64,000 nt of DNA from CAVVGZ01 sp963747965 (GTDB taxonomy: Bacteria; Chloroflexota; Anaerolineae; Anaerolineales; Anaerolineaceae). Numbering within the stretch: position 1 is the stretch's first letter; each line of letters begins with the position of its first letter. Shown here in pieces: positions 37,601 through 47,800 of the stretch. The notes under the pieces were generated by a model that made no database searches, had not been told where the DNA came from, and saw only the letters and a program-made list of their open reading frames with translations. The translations under genes and the position numbers were made by a program. The DNA is taken from contig CAVVGZ010000007.1 of NCBI GenBank assembly GCA_963747965.1, forward strand, positions 868,001 through 932,000. Direction: 5' to 3'.

Positions 37601-37639
37601 ATACAGGGAGCTCTTAAATAAATATAAAGCTCCCTGTAT
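37601..37639. terminator. Bidirectional terminator between argH and trxB
   Basis: A 12-bp perfect stem, ATACAGGGAGCT with AGCTCCCTGTAT, is flanked by A/T runs and placed between convergent genes. Confidence 0.75.
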
Positions 37640-37663
37640 AAAAACTGTGTTTTATAGTCTGAT

Positions 37664-38635
37664 CTAATTTTCTTGTTCTTCAAGAAAACGGGTAACCTGG
37701 ATAGCAGCTGCAGCACCCATGCCGGCAGATGTAATCACCTGCCTGTAATGAGGATCTGCCACCTCCCCTGCAGCATAAATTCCCTCAATATTTGTCCTCA
37801 TTAATTCATCAATCTTGACATAGCCTTTTTGGTCAAGAACAATTTGACCATTGAGTATATCCGTGTTGGGTGTATGTCCAATAAAAATGAATACCCCATC
37901 TGTGGGGATTTCGCCATTTGTTCCGGTTTTTATATTCTTTGTCATGACGGAAGTAACCGCCTTGTCTCCAACAATACCGGTCAGGACAGTATCCCAGGTA
38001 AAGGATATTTTAGGGTTGGACTTTGCCCTGTTTTCCAGGATGACTCCGGCTCGGAGCTCATTCCGCCGGTGAACGATATTGACCGATTTTACATAACGGG
38101 TTAGAAATAGGGCTTCCTCCAGCGCACTGTCCCCCCCACCCACAACCACAACCTGTTTATCCTTAAAGAACCAGCCATCACATGTTCCGCAGTACGAAAC
38201 TCCCTTACCGGTTAAATCCCGCTCACCCGGAACCTTCAATTTATTTGCTGCAGCCCCGGTACTGAGGATGATTGTCTCTGATGAAAGTACGCCTCCGTAG
38301 GTTACCACCTTGAATGGTCTGCTGGAAAAATCAACCTTGGTTACTGTATCAAATTCAAAACGTGCACCAAAATTTTCCGCCTGTTTTTGAAATAGTTCGG
38401 ATAATTCCTGTCCATGCACACCTGATGGGAAACCCGGATAGTTCTCAATTGTATGGGTAATAGCTGCCTGTCCCCCAATCTGCAGCCCGGTAATTACCAG
38501 CGGACTGAGTTCAGCGCGTGCTGCATAAAGAGCAGCTGACATGCCAGCCGGCCCAGCGCCCAGGATAATCACCTTTTCAACCCTGGGTGTTTTTTCTGAC
38601 CGGTCAGACGGATAATTGGATACCTTCAAATCCAT
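37664..38635 (-). CDS. Thioredoxin reductase (TrxB family)
   Basis: This 323-residue FAD/NAD(P)H disulfide reductase has the FAD motif VIILGAGPAGMSAAL, the redox pair Cys149/Cys152 in CGTCDGWFF, the NAD(P)H motif VVVVGGGDSALEEALFLTRYV, and the C-terminal FAD motif EGIYAAGEVADPHYRQVITSAGMGAAAA. The position after the second dinucleotide motif reads HRRNELRAG. The start is ATG with CAGGAGTG upstream. It supplies reduced thioredoxin or a related protein; no thioredoxin gene is in the window. Confidence 0.93.
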   Translation of the reverse strand: MDLKVSNYPSDRSEKTPRVEKVIILGAGPAGMSAALYAARAELSPLVITGLQIGGQAAITHTIENYPGFPSGVHGQELSELFQKQAENFGARFEFDTVTKVDFSSRPFKVVTYGGVLSSETIILSTGAAANKLKVPGERDLTGKGVSYCGTCDGWFFKDKQVVVVGGGDSALEEALFLTRYVKSVNIVHRRNELRAGVILENRAKSNPKISFTWDTVLTGIVGDKAVTSVMTKNIKTGTNGEIPTDGVFIFIGHTPNTDILNGQIVLDQKGYVKIDELMRTNIEGIYAAGEVADPHYRQVITSAGMGAAAAIQVTRFLEEQEN

Positions 38636-38674
38636 TAAACACTCCTGTTCAAAATAATCACCTGCTTATATGAT

Positions 38675-38725
38675 GTACTATACTGAGTACTTATTACTTG
38701 GAAATAGGATTTATTAATTATCCTA
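38675..38725. promoter_or_regulatory. Paired inverted repeats in the trxB/fabL-like divergent spacer
   Basis: GTACT-N6-AGTAC (38675-38690) overlaps a possible minus-strand -10 (TATAGT). TAGGAT-N9-ATCCTA (38705-38725) precedes a plus-strand TATAAT. Such dyads may be operator sites for divergent control. Confidence 0.35.
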
Positions 38726-38839
38726 TTATAATCTATGGCAAAATCCACCACTTAGATCCGCGGTAAGTACTTTTTTCATCCTGGCATATCCCGGAGCCTT
38801 TCGGACCGAAAAAGACCCGTACTCAAGATGAGGTAAAAA

Positions 38840-39616
38840 ATGACAAACAATCGTTTTCTCAATCAAATAGTCCTGGTGACCGGATCGGGCAGGGGCATTG
38901 GCAAGGCAATTGCCCTGCAATTTGCTCAGCAGGGAGCGGATGTTGTTGTGAATTATTTGCGAAATGAAAAATCCGCTCTTGAGGTGGTCGACCAAATTAT
39001 TGCAATGGGACGGCGGTCTGTGGCAATCCAGGCTAATATTGGAAAAACTGAACATATCTTGAGGCTGTTTAACGAGATTACCCGCCAATTCGGATTCCTG
39101 GACATCTTTATCAGCAATGCGGCTAGTGGATTTAATCGCCCGGCAATGCAGCAAAAAGAAATTGGTTGGGATTGGACATTTAATGTTAATGCTAAAGGCT
39201 TTTTATTTTGCTGCCATCAGGCAGTCCCTTTGATGAAAAAAAGGGGAGGCGGAAAAATAATTGCAATCAGCAGCCCAGGTGCCCATCTGGTCTTGCCTGA
39301 TTATGCCTCGGTCGGTCCAAGCAAGGCTGCCCTGGAATCTGTGATGCGCTACCTGGCGGTGGAACTCGCATCCGAAAAAATCAATGTCAATGCCATATCC
39401 CCGGGAATCGTTGAAACAGATGCCCTTAAGCATTTTGCTGCTCTTGGAGAATCACAATTAATTCCCCGGATAATTGCCGCCACACCAAACGGAAGGTTGG
39501 TAACTCCGGTTGATATTTCCGGAGTAACGGCATTCTTGTGCTCACCAGATGCAGAAATGATCACCGGTCAGGTGATCACTGTGGATGGGGGCTTCACCTT
39601 GCAGGCTCGCATATGA
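38840..39616 (+). CDS. FabL-like enoyl-ACP reductase (SDR family)
   Basis: This 258-residue short-chain dehydrogenase has the cofactor motif VTGSGRGIGKAIA and NAAS. The active-site region DYASVGPSKAALE has Tyr and Lys six residues apart (Y-x6-K), the spacing that marks enoyl-ACP reductases such as FabL rather than the Y-x3-K of classical SDRs. The surrounding blocks (WDWTFNVNAKGFLFC, RYLAVELASEKINVNAISPGIVETDALKHF, MITGQVITVDGG) match FabL closely. It probably performs the last reduction in fatty-acid elongation using NADPH. GAGGT precedes the ATG. Confidence 0.82.
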   Translation: MTNNRFLNQIVLVTGSGRGIGKAIALQFAQQGADVVVNYLRNEKSALEVVDQIIAMGRRSVAIQANIGKTEHILRLFNEITRQFGFLDIFISNAASGFNRPAMQQKEIGWDWTFNVNAKGFLFCCHQAVPLMKKRGGGKIIAISSPGAHLVLPDYASVGPSKAALESVMRYLAVELASEKINVNAISPGIVETDALKHFAALGESQLIPRIIAATPNGRLVTPVDISGVTAFLCSPDAEMITGQVITVDGGFTLQARI

Positions 39617-39632
39617 CACATTAAAGTATCTT

Positions 39633-40271
39633 TTATGAGATTGTACGTAGGACGGCACGCGCCGGTGCTCCATCCGCTCCTTTAATTTTTAATGGCAGGC
39701 AAACCAGTTCATAAATTCCTTCCGGTACCTGTGACAAATTTATCCCCTCCAGAATAACAACACCAGCTTGCAAAAATATCTGGTGGGGGGTCACCGTATC
39801 ATCAAATGGGGCAATTGACAGGTAATCCACCCCAATTAATTTGAGATTCTTATCAACGAGAGCCCGGGCTCCATCAGCGGTTACAGCAGTGAAATTTTTT
39901 TGAAACCCGGCATTCTTTTCCCAAAAGGTTGAATTATTTGTTTTGAACAATATTCGCTCAATTCCAGTTTTCAGTGAGATTTCTGAAATTACTCTGGAGG
40001 TGATACCAGAACAATTATCAGGAATTGCCACCACCTGGGCTGGACCAATTAAAACCTCCAGATTTATTTCATCAATTGTGATTCCATTGGATAGAAAATG
40101 GTTTGGAGCATCCAGGTGCGTTCCGGTATGGGCACTCATTTTCAGAAAGGTCACATTGGATTCATCCCCCTCTTCCAATTTACACATCCTTTCCAGCACT
40201 ATTCGCGGATCACCAGGCCATACCGGTAAATCCTGTGTGATTGGAACACTGATATCATAGATTATCGTCAT
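39633..40271 (-). CDS. Cyclase-family metal-dependent hydrolase (kynurenine formamidase-like)
   Basis: This is a 212-residue protein of the cyclase/KynB family. It opens IIYDISVPITQDLPVWPGDPRI and carries the metal-binding signature SAHTGTHLDAPNHF; ALVDKNLKLIGVDYLSIAPFD and ILEGINLSQVPEGIYELVCLPLKI are typical. I start it at ATG 40269-40271: GGAGGG lies five bases upstream and the ATG overlaps the CapA-like stop as ATGA, so the two genes are coupled. Family members hydrolyse N-formylkynurenine, isatin or related amides; the substrate here is unknown. Confidence 0.85.
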   Translation of the reverse strand: MTIIYDISVPITQDLPVWPGDPRIVLERMCKLEEGDESNVTFLKMSAHTGTHLDAPNHFLSNGITIDEINLEVLIGPAQVVAIPDNCSGITSRVISEISLKTGIERILFKTNNSTFWEKNAGFQKNFTAVTADGARALVDKNLKLIGVDYLSIAPFDDTVTPHQIFLQAGVVILEGINLSQVPEGIYELVCLPLKIKGADGAPARAVLRTIS

Positions 40272-42031
40272 AAATCCCTCCATAAATCCAGAAATTCTTT
40301 ACCATCCACTTGCTTTAAATACTTTTTAAGAAATTTCTCCCGTTCTGCAGGAAGCATTGGCCGGGGTTGGGCATAATCCTCCAACACAGTTGTCAACAGC
40401 ACAGTGCTAATGTACCTGCCATCATAAAAAATATGCCGGTCAATGAATTGGTCACGTTTTAATTTCTCCATCTGGTCAAAGAACAGGTTTCCCAATCCGT
40501 AATGGATAAAATTATCCCCCATAAACGTCATCCCCTGAGGAAAATGGGATTGGCTGCCGCTAACAATATCTGCCCCTGCCTGCGATACCTTTGTAAAATC
40601 TACCCTTTGGCTGGAATGGGGTACATAATCATCCGATTCAAAATGTTGGAAAGTGAAAATTGTTAAATATCCGGATTTTTCCAGTCTATCAATTTCCTCT
40701 CGAATCCAATCAAAATCACATGTTGCAGTTCCCGGTTGTTCATCCGTTGCCCATACATTTTCAGGACCAGCTGGACTGCACCCGATAAATGCAAACCGGT
40801 TTCCATTATGTTCAATCAAGAAAGGTTGCCTGGCAAGGTCCAGATTAATTCCACCCCCGTAGACAGGAATTTTATTTTCCTTATAAAGTTCCAGCGTTTG
40901 AAGAAATGGTTCTTTCCCCCAATCAAAGAGATGATTTCCAGTCAGTTCGATCACATCAACTCCAATCGATTTCAAAAAATCCAGGTACCGGGGATTACTG
41001 CAGAATCGAGATTCCCGAAAAACAGGTACTGCTGGAGGACAATCCTCAAAAAATGAGACTTCATTACTGATATGCAAGATGTCTGCCCCTTGCAGCCAAT
41101 TCTTGATTTTTTCAGCCGGATAATTAATTCCATTTGTTTCCATTTTGAATGCCAGGTTACGTACAAGGGCAGTCGTACCTGTCAGCACTACGCTGGTCAT
41201 TTTTTCCGGATCGCGGTTTGTTCCCTGAAAAACATCCTTATATCCGGTCCAGTCTGTCTCATCCTTACCAGGTGTTTGTTTGAGACAAAAATGCAAGGTA
41301 AGGGGATATCTTTCGGTATCGAGTTCCGAATCAAGTGGTGACATTCCATCCACCGTCAGCACTTTCCAGCGAGGATCCAATTCTTCAAAAGGAATGATGG
41401 CCCAGGAAGGCTGTTCCTGCCAGGCATAGTCAAGAATTTCAGCCTGTTCTACTATTTGGAATCCGTCAACGGCAGATTCACCCCAGGCAGACTCCAAAAT
41501 CTCATACGTTTCCCGGGTCATCAAAGGGGATGTCCTTCCGGAAGGATTTTCATTCTCACCAAACCATATCTGTTGAATATCTTTAAACGCAATGTCATCC
41601 TCAATGGTCGGAAACGGAACCACGACTGCGTAAATCCACTCTGCAGTACAGAATTTTTTTTCTACCGATGATGGATCAGCCAGAACTTGGAGAGAAAAAT
41701 CGCTCATGTTCATTGAATCCGCCAGATGAAATCTGCTGGATGGTTGAACCATGTTTATAAATTCATCAGGAATAACAGGTGAAATCCACACTTCTGGATT
41801 TTTCGGGGAATTTGGTTCTGGGGATGGGGTTGGTGAGACAATATCAGGAATGGTTGGTGATGGTGATGGGGTTATTTGCGGAGTGACTGATAAACCAATC
41901 ATGGCCACTGGTTGTGTCATTTCAGTTATGGTTTGATCATTTCCTTTTGTACAACCCGGTAATCCCACCATGAATATAAAAATTAGAATTAGGAATAAAA
42001 TGAAAAAGGGCGTCGAAGAATATTTATGCAC
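40268..42031 (-). CDS. CapA-family lipoprotein with N-terminal binding-protein-like domain
   Basis: This 587-residue protein begins at GTG. It has a lipoprotein signal (lipobox GLPGC, Cys27) and a Pro/Ser/Thr linker. A first domain of ~190 residues (TAEWIYAVVVPFPTIEDDIAFKDIQQIW, WAIIPFEELDPRWKVLTVDG) looks like part of a PstS-type solute-binding fold. The C-terminal PGA_cap metallophosphoesterase-like domain follows (VVLTGTTALVR, HISNEVSFF, IELTGNHLFDWG, FIGCSPAG, GSQSHFPQGM, HYGLGNLFFDQ). CapA proteins take part in poly-gamma-glutamate synthesis; this surface version more likely hydrolyses or binds an envelope molecule. Confidence 0.8.
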   Translation of the reverse strand: MHKYSSTPFFILFLILIFIFMVGLPGCTKGNDQTITEMTQPVAMIGLSVTPQITPSPSPTIPDIVSPTPSPEPNSPKNPEVWISPVIPDEFINMVQPSSRFHLADSMNMSDFSLQVLADPSSVEKKFCTAEWIYAVVVPFPTIEDDIAFKDIQQIWFGENENPSGRTSPLMTRETYEILESAWGESAVDGFQIVEQAEILDYAWQEQPSWAIIPFEELDPRWKVLTVDGMSPLDSELDTERYPLTLHFCLKQTPGKDETDWTGYKDVFQGTNRDPEKMTSVVLTGTTALVRNLAFKMETNGINYPAEKIKNWLQGADILHISNEVSFFEDCPPAVPVFRESRFCSNPRYLDFLKSIGVDVIELTGNHLFDWGKEPFLQTLELYKENKIPVYGGGINLDLARQPFLIEHNGNRFAFIGCSPAGPENVWATDEQPGTATCDFDWIREEIDRLEKSGYLTIFTFQHFESDDYVPHSSQRVDFTKVSQAGADIVSGSQSHFPQGMTFMGDNFIHYGLGNLFFDQMEKLKRDQFIDRHIFYDGRYISTVLLTTVLEDYAQPRPMLPAEREKFLKKYLKQVDGKEFLDLWRDL

Positions 42032-42172
42032 CGGTGTATATCCTATTATTATGTGATGTTCCAGACTGGATTCGTGCCTAATTATAATACCTGGAATTAT
42101 TTAGAATTTTGATAGCTATTGAGAGTGTAATCGTCTATAATTTCCTTAGAATTCTTTTTCCAGGTAGGAAAT

Positions 42173-43327
42173 ATGCGCCAGGTTGCTGTTATTGGAATAG
42201 GACAAACTCGGGTTGAGGAAAACTGGGATTTATCCCTGAAAGAACTGGCTGGGGAAGCGGTCATCCAGGCAATGAATGACGCCGGAGTTTCTGGATTTGA
42301 CAGTATATTCATCGGCAATATGATGTCAGGGTCAGCCAACCATCAGCAGCACCTTGGCCCTCTCATCGCAGATTGGGTGGGAATGCGTTTTTCGGAAGCC
42401 TATCGAACAGAGGCTGCCTGCAGTTCCGGAGCGTCTGCATTCCGGACAGCACTCATGGCAGTGGCATCAAATGAAGTCGATGTGGCTGTGGCAGTAGGTG
42501 TTGAAAAAATGACTGATTCCCCTGGATCAGAAATCACTGCAGAACTGGCGACAGCCGCGGATCGGGAATGGGAGGGCGATCACGGTGTTTCGTTTGTGGC
42601 ATTGAACGCCCTTATTATGCAAAGATATATGTTTGAATACGGGTGGGAACACCATCATTTTGCGCAATTTTCAATCAATGCCCATGCTAATGCTGAATCA
42701 AATCCGAATGCACGCTTTCGTAAAGCGATAACGCAACAGGTGTTTGAAAAATCCACGATGATTGCTGACCCTATCAATGTCATGGATTCATCACCAATGG
42801 GGGACGGAGCTGCAGCAGTAGTACTTGTCCCATTGGATAAAATTCATCAAAATAATAACAAAAAATTTGTAAAAATTATTGCTTCTGCGGTGGCAACGGA
42901 CACCATTTCGATCCATAACCGCCTGGATCCCCTTTGGTTGAAGGCAGCTGAGTTAGCTGCAATGAAAGCCTACGATCAGGCGGCAATCCTTCCCCAGGAA
43001 ATCGATTTATTTGAACTCCACGATGCCTTTACCATAATGGCAGCGTTATCTCTGGAAGCAAATGGATTTGCGGAACGAGGTCAGGGACCTCGCCTGGCTT
43101 TGGACGGAGACATCAAATTAACCGGACGAATACCAATCTCAACCATGGGAGGATTGAAAGCCAGGGGGCATCCAGTCGGTGCCACAGGTATGTACCAGAT
43201 TGTTGAGGTTGTCCAGCAGCTACGTGGTGATTCTGGAGGTTGTCAGGTTAAGGATGCGCACATTGGCATGACCCAGAATATCGGCGGAAGTGGTTCAAAT
43301 ATTATCTCCCATATATTCTCCATCTAA
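42173..43327 (+). CDS. Thiolase-family protein (SCP-x/archaeal acetyl-CoA acetyltransferase type)
   Basis: This 384-residue thiolase fold has nucleophile Cys83 (EAACSSGASAF), the LFELHDAFT and GGLKARGHPVGATGMYQIVE motifs, and a C-terminus QNIGGSGSNIISHIF. The second catalytic Cys of classical thiolases is missing, as is normal in the SCP2/archaeal subfamily. In archaea such thiolases often act with a DUF35 protein and HMG-CoA synthase in acetoacetyl-CoA formation for the mevalonate pathway; neither partner is next to it here. The UbiD/AcnX operon at 57 kb makes a mevalonate role possible. Confidence 0.85.
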   Translation: MRQVAVIGIGQTRVEENWDLSLKELAGEAVIQAMNDAGVSGFDSIFIGNMMSGSANHQQHLGPLIADWVGMRFSEAYRTEAACSSGASAFRTALMAVASNEVDVAVAVGVEKMTDSPGSEITAELATAADREWEGDHGVSFVALNALIMQRYMFEYGWEHHHFAQFSINAHANAESNPNARFRKAITQQVFEKSTMIADPINVMDSSPMGDGAAAVVLVPLDKIHQNNNKKFVKIIASAVATDTISIHNRLDPLWLKAAELAAMKAYDQAAILPQEIDLFELHDAFTIMAALSLEANGFAERGQGPRLALDGDIKLTGRIPISTMGGLKARGHPVGATGMYQIVEVVQQLRGDSGGCQVKDAHIGMTQNIGGSGSNIISHIFSI

Positions 43328-43412
43328 GAGATACCTCTCCCGAAGAAATAACATTAAAAACTTTCCCCGGGTTTATCAGGGGTGAATCGATCCTTCCCCC
43401 AATAATAATTAA

Positions 43413-43444
43413 TATATGGAAGGTATTTAGACACCTTCCATATA
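43413..43444. terminator. Bidirectional hairpin between thiolase and amidinotransferase genes
   Basis: A perfect 12-bp stem (TATATGGAAGGT with ACCTTCCATATA) and 8-base loop lies between convergent genes. There is no long T run. Confidence 0.55.
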
Positions 43445-43475
43445 GTTGCCTCTGGTTGTATGGATACGAACCGGA

Positions 43476-44513
43476 TTACTTTTCTTCATCCCTGATCAAG
43501 GGAATTGTCATACATGTCGGTCCCCCACCCGCCTTTGTAAATTCGCTCAAATCTATCTCAATAACTTCCACCCCTCTTTTCCGGAGTTCAGCGGTTACTA
43601 CCGGATTGCCTGCCGGCATGAGAAGTTTTCCCGGCTCCAAGACCAGGAAGTTTGATGGGGTACCATTTACTTCTTCCTCCGGGATTTCAATCAGGTCAAA
43701 TCCTTTTTTATGGAGGAGATAGTCAATAAATTCATATCCAACCCCTTGTGGGTAGATTACTCCCAGCCGTTCTGCTGCAACTCCAAATACCATATCCAGA
43801 TGAAATGCCCCACCACCACCGCCAGTTTGAGATTTGCGGGTGTTCAATGGACCGGGAAGATGCACAATATGGATATCCTCTACACCGAAGGATTGCAGTA
43901 CCGAAGATATCTGGTTTACTCCCTCATAATTTGACCGTTGGCTGATGGCAAGAGGAAGACTCTTCTTGTCCAGCCAGACGGCATTGCTGGATTCAAAGAA
44001 ACCCATTCCATGAACCGTGTAGATAATCGGGCATCCAAGTGATCCAACCGTCCTGGATTGATAGTATTCAAGTCCACGCTTATAAGCAGGAGCACAACGG
44101 CAGATGATGGCTCCTCCTTTGACCATTAGGGTCTCATGGCAAAAAGTAGTGCTCCTTAAAGGTATGCCATAGGTGCCGTGGATAGGCTGATCCGCCATTA
44201 ATGGAATTGTCTCCACCCCATTTTCATTCAAAACCTGGACAAACTCATCATGCTGCACTTGCATCTTCTTTAAATCCGGTAATCCGGTTGGCAGGTTCAA
44301 GAAATCCGGATCGATATCCCCGAAAGCAGCTTCTGGTCCCGGTCTGTGAACAACAACCGCCCGTAATCTTGCATAACTGGACTGACCTCCCCAGGCACGT
44401 CTCCAGGTTTTCTCAAACTCCTCTTTAAAATCTGCGTCAAAAAAAGTTAAAGGTGGTTTCCCTGGGCGGTAAAGTGGGATTTTGGTAAGGTTTTCACGAT
44501 AATCATTATTCAT
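43476..44513 (-). CDS. Amidinotransferase / arginine-deiminase-fold enzyme
   Basis: This 345-residue pentein-fold enzyme has RAVVVHRPGPE, a central LGCPIIYTVHGMGFFESSNAVWL, the catalytic His in GGGGAFHLDMVFGVA, and the C-terminal Cys334 in KAGGGPTCMTIPLIR. This Cys-His-acid arrangement is that of arginine deiminase, dimethylargininase and glycine or inosamine amidinotransferases. The start is ATG with CAGGAG eight bases upstream. It should act on a guanidino substrate (arginine or a methylarginine). It lies 6 kb from argGH but not in their operon. Confidence 0.82.
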   Translation of the reverse strand: MNNDYRENLTKIPLYRPGKPPLTFFDADFKEEFEKTWRRAWGGQSSYARLRAVVVHRPGPEAAFGDIDPDFLNLPTGLPDLKKMQVQHDEFVQVLNENGVETIPLMADQPIHGTYGIPLRSTTFCHETLMVKGGAIICRCAPAYKRGLEYYQSRTVGSLGCPIIYTVHGMGFFESSNAVWLDKKSLPLAISQRSNYEGVNQISSVLQSFGVEDIHIVHLPGPLNTRKSQTGGGGGAFHLDMVFGVAAERLGVIYPQGVGYEFIDYLLHKKGFDLIEIPEEEVNGTPSNFLVLEPGKLLMPAGNPVVTAELRKRGVEVIEIDLSEFTKAGGGPTCMTIPLIRDEEK

Positions 44514-44898
44514 TAATACGCTCCTGATTAGCTAGATTGGAAAATTAGCAATATACCTTTCTTATCCTAAAAATATATACATCCATAAATATGGATAGGG
44601 GGCGAAATCACCTTGATCAACCTCTACAGACCGTCAGACACCGGATAATCTCAACGAACCAAGTGGAATACCTCTATCATATTTCAAAAAGAAGAATTGT
44701 CAAATTGATTTGGTTGATGAACAACCAGAAAGAACAAGCAATTACACCCTTCGTTGATGGGATTTTTAACTCCAATACAAAATTGTTATACAATTAGATA
44801 GACGTACTGTTCGTATTCTTTATTAAAAAATATCCTTAATAATTTCTGCGAACAAAATCCTTTACCATGGGATGTGAGGGTGTTTTTGGAGGATTTTT
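44514..44898. other. Intergenic region between divergent genes, nothing recognised
   Basis: An AT-rich 385-base spacer. A 68-codon frame at 44591-44797 has no recognisable product. The 3' end carries the GGAGG ribosome binding site of the next gene. Confidence 0.5.
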
Positions 44899-47800
44899 AT
44901 GGAATTTCATATTGCTCGGCAGGCAAGGGATTTATACAAATTTGATGAGTCAATCTTTACATTAAATGGCAATGTAATATTTGTAAATTTCCATACTGCC
45001 CGTCTGTTCACTCAAAAAATGAACCAAATTAGGGACCTGGTTAATTTTCCGGAAAACGCCGTGAAAACCGGACAGGTAAACGCCATGGGTTTAATTGACG
45101 AAATATTGCATTTTGTCATCAAACTCTACCAGGAGACTACAAACCCGGATATCATGCAAAAAGCGTATGAATCCGTTAAGGCAGAGGTCGGCGAGCAGGC
45201 GGTTTACACGGCTCTGCACCGATTTGTTACTGATTTCCCGCCTGTAAAAGTCTATCAAGAAGAGATAACTGTAGAAAATTATCTCCGTGATAACACTGAC
45301 GGTGTTCCCAATGAGGTTATTGAATTTGAAGAGATGTTAATGCTGTGGATTGCAAATAAAAACCATGCCCATTTGCCTTTTTTGGAATTATTTGACCACA
45401 CGAATCTCGTTTCTGATACTGATTATCCAATTATTATAAAATCCCTGCATAATTATTTTGAGAATCAGCCTCCCTTCGGTCCAAAAAATCAAAATCTAAT
45501 CGATATGCTGCGCAGCCCGGCGATTGCCCACCCCGATTCACTCCTTGATCAATTGGAATTCATCCGTACGCAATGGGCGTCCTTACTGGGAACCTACCTG
45601 TACAGGTTATTGAGTAGTATGGATCTCATTCAGGAGGAACAGAAAAGCGGATTTATGGGAGCCGGTCCAATCCCGATACCTGTGTATGGGACATATGGTA
45701 TAGGTCCGGGAAATGAACCCGAACGATTTAGCCGGGATCAGGATTGGATGCCTCGCCTGGTTTTGATGGCAAAAAATTCTTTCGTCTGGCTCGACCAGCT
45801 GAGCAAGAAATACCAACGGCCTATCCACCGCCTCGACCAGATTCCGGATGAAGAACTGGAGATTTTAGCTCGCTGGGGTTTTACTGGTTTATGGTTGATC
45901 GGTTTATGGGAACGCAGCTCTGCTTCCGCCAGAATTAAACAGCTTTGCGGTAACCCCGAAGCGATTGCCTCGGCTTATTCATTGACAAGCTACCAAATTG
46001 CGGAAGCATTAGGAGGGGAAGAAGCTTATGAAGGTCTGCGTCAACGCTGCTGGCAAAGGGGTATTCGCCTGGCAAGTGATATGGTGCCCAACCACATGGC
46101 TATAGATTCGAAATGGGTCATGGAGCATCCAGAATGGTTTGTTCAACTGCCTTACAGCCCCTTTCCATCATACAATTTCGAAGGTCCCAATTTATCCCAG
46201 GACGACCGTGCCAGTATATATTTAGATAACCATTACTATAATCGCAGCGATGCCGCCGTTGTATTTAAACGGGTATCCAATTATTCCGGCGAAACCCAGT
46301 TTATTTACCACGGGAATGATGGAACCAGCATGCCTTGGAATGATACTGCCCAACTAAATTACCTGTTACCAGAGGTCCGGGAGCAAGTCATTCAAACCAT
46401 AATCGACGTGGCTAGAAAGTTCCCGATTATTCGATTTGATGCTGCCATGACGCTCACAAAACGCCACTACCAGAGATTATGGTTCCCGGAACCAGGCCAT
46501 GGTGGAGATATTCCTACCAGAGCCGGATTGGGTTTAACAAAGGACCAATTTAACGACCTGATTCCCGAAGAATTTTGGAGGGAGGTGGTGGATAGGGTAG
46601 CACAGGAGGCACCGGACACCCTCCTGCTGGCAGAGGCATTCTGGTTAATGGAAGGTTACTTTGTCCGCACTCTAGGAATGCACCGGGTTTACAACAGCGC
46701 CTTCATGAATTTGCTCAGAGATGAGGATAACGCGAAATACCGCCAGATCATGAAAAACACCCTGGAATTTGAACCGGAAATCCTTAAGCGCTTTGTTAAT
46801 TTCATGAACAATCCGGATGAAAAATCTGCCGTTGAGCAGTTCGGAAATGGTGACAAGTATTTTGGTATTTGTATTCTCATGGCCACATTACCGGGATTGC
46901 CCATGTTTGGTCATGGCCAGATCGAAGGGTTTTCTGAAAAATATGGCATGGAATATAAGAAAGCTTATTGGGATGAAAAACCGGATCCATACTTGATCAA
47001 CCGCCATGAGCGGGAGATTTTTCCGTTGCTCCACCGCCGGACATTATTCGCCGGGGTTGAGAATTTTGTCTTGTATGACTTTTACAATCCGGATGGAAAA
47101 GTAAATGAGAACGTGATAGCATACTCAAACCAACAAGCCAATGAAAAATCATTGGTTATTTATAACAACAAATTTGCAGATACTTCAGGGTGGGTCAGAA
47201 CCTCGGTTGGTTTTGCCATAAAGGATTCATCCGAAGGTCAAAAGATCATTTCACAAAGAAATCTATCAGATGGATTGGATATTTTATCCGATGATAACAG
47301 CTTCATCATTTTCCGGGATCATATTACTGGTCTTGAATACATTCACCCATCCAATAGAATATCAGAGGAAGGTCTATTCTTTGAATTACACGCCTACCAA
47401 TCTTGTGTTCTTCTGGATTTTCGCCAAATTGCAGATGATGAATCTCAATCCTACCGGAGAATATATGAACACCTCAACGGGAGAGGTGTTCCAAGCATTC
47501 GGGAGGCTCTAAAAAGCCTGTTGATGCAAAAGGTGCAGCTGCCATTCCAGGAGATATGCAATCCCGGTTATTTTGATTATCTCACTCACCTGGCCACAAG
47601 CCCTGATGACCAACCGGTTCCCGCAGAATTATTCACGGAATCCAGGCAAAAAATGCAGGGATTGCTGGAAGGAATTGCTTCCCTGACCGGATATGCGAAC
47701 AATTATAGCGAAATTTTGGCAGAAACCGAAGCAAAATTACGCCTTATACTATCCTTGGAATTAAATGGGAAATCTATTGCAGATCTATTACCCGAACAAA

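Noticed and set aside
44591..44797. 68-codon plus-strand frame upstream of the GH13 gene
   Set aside because: No recognisable product and no convincing ribosome binding site; treated as spacer.
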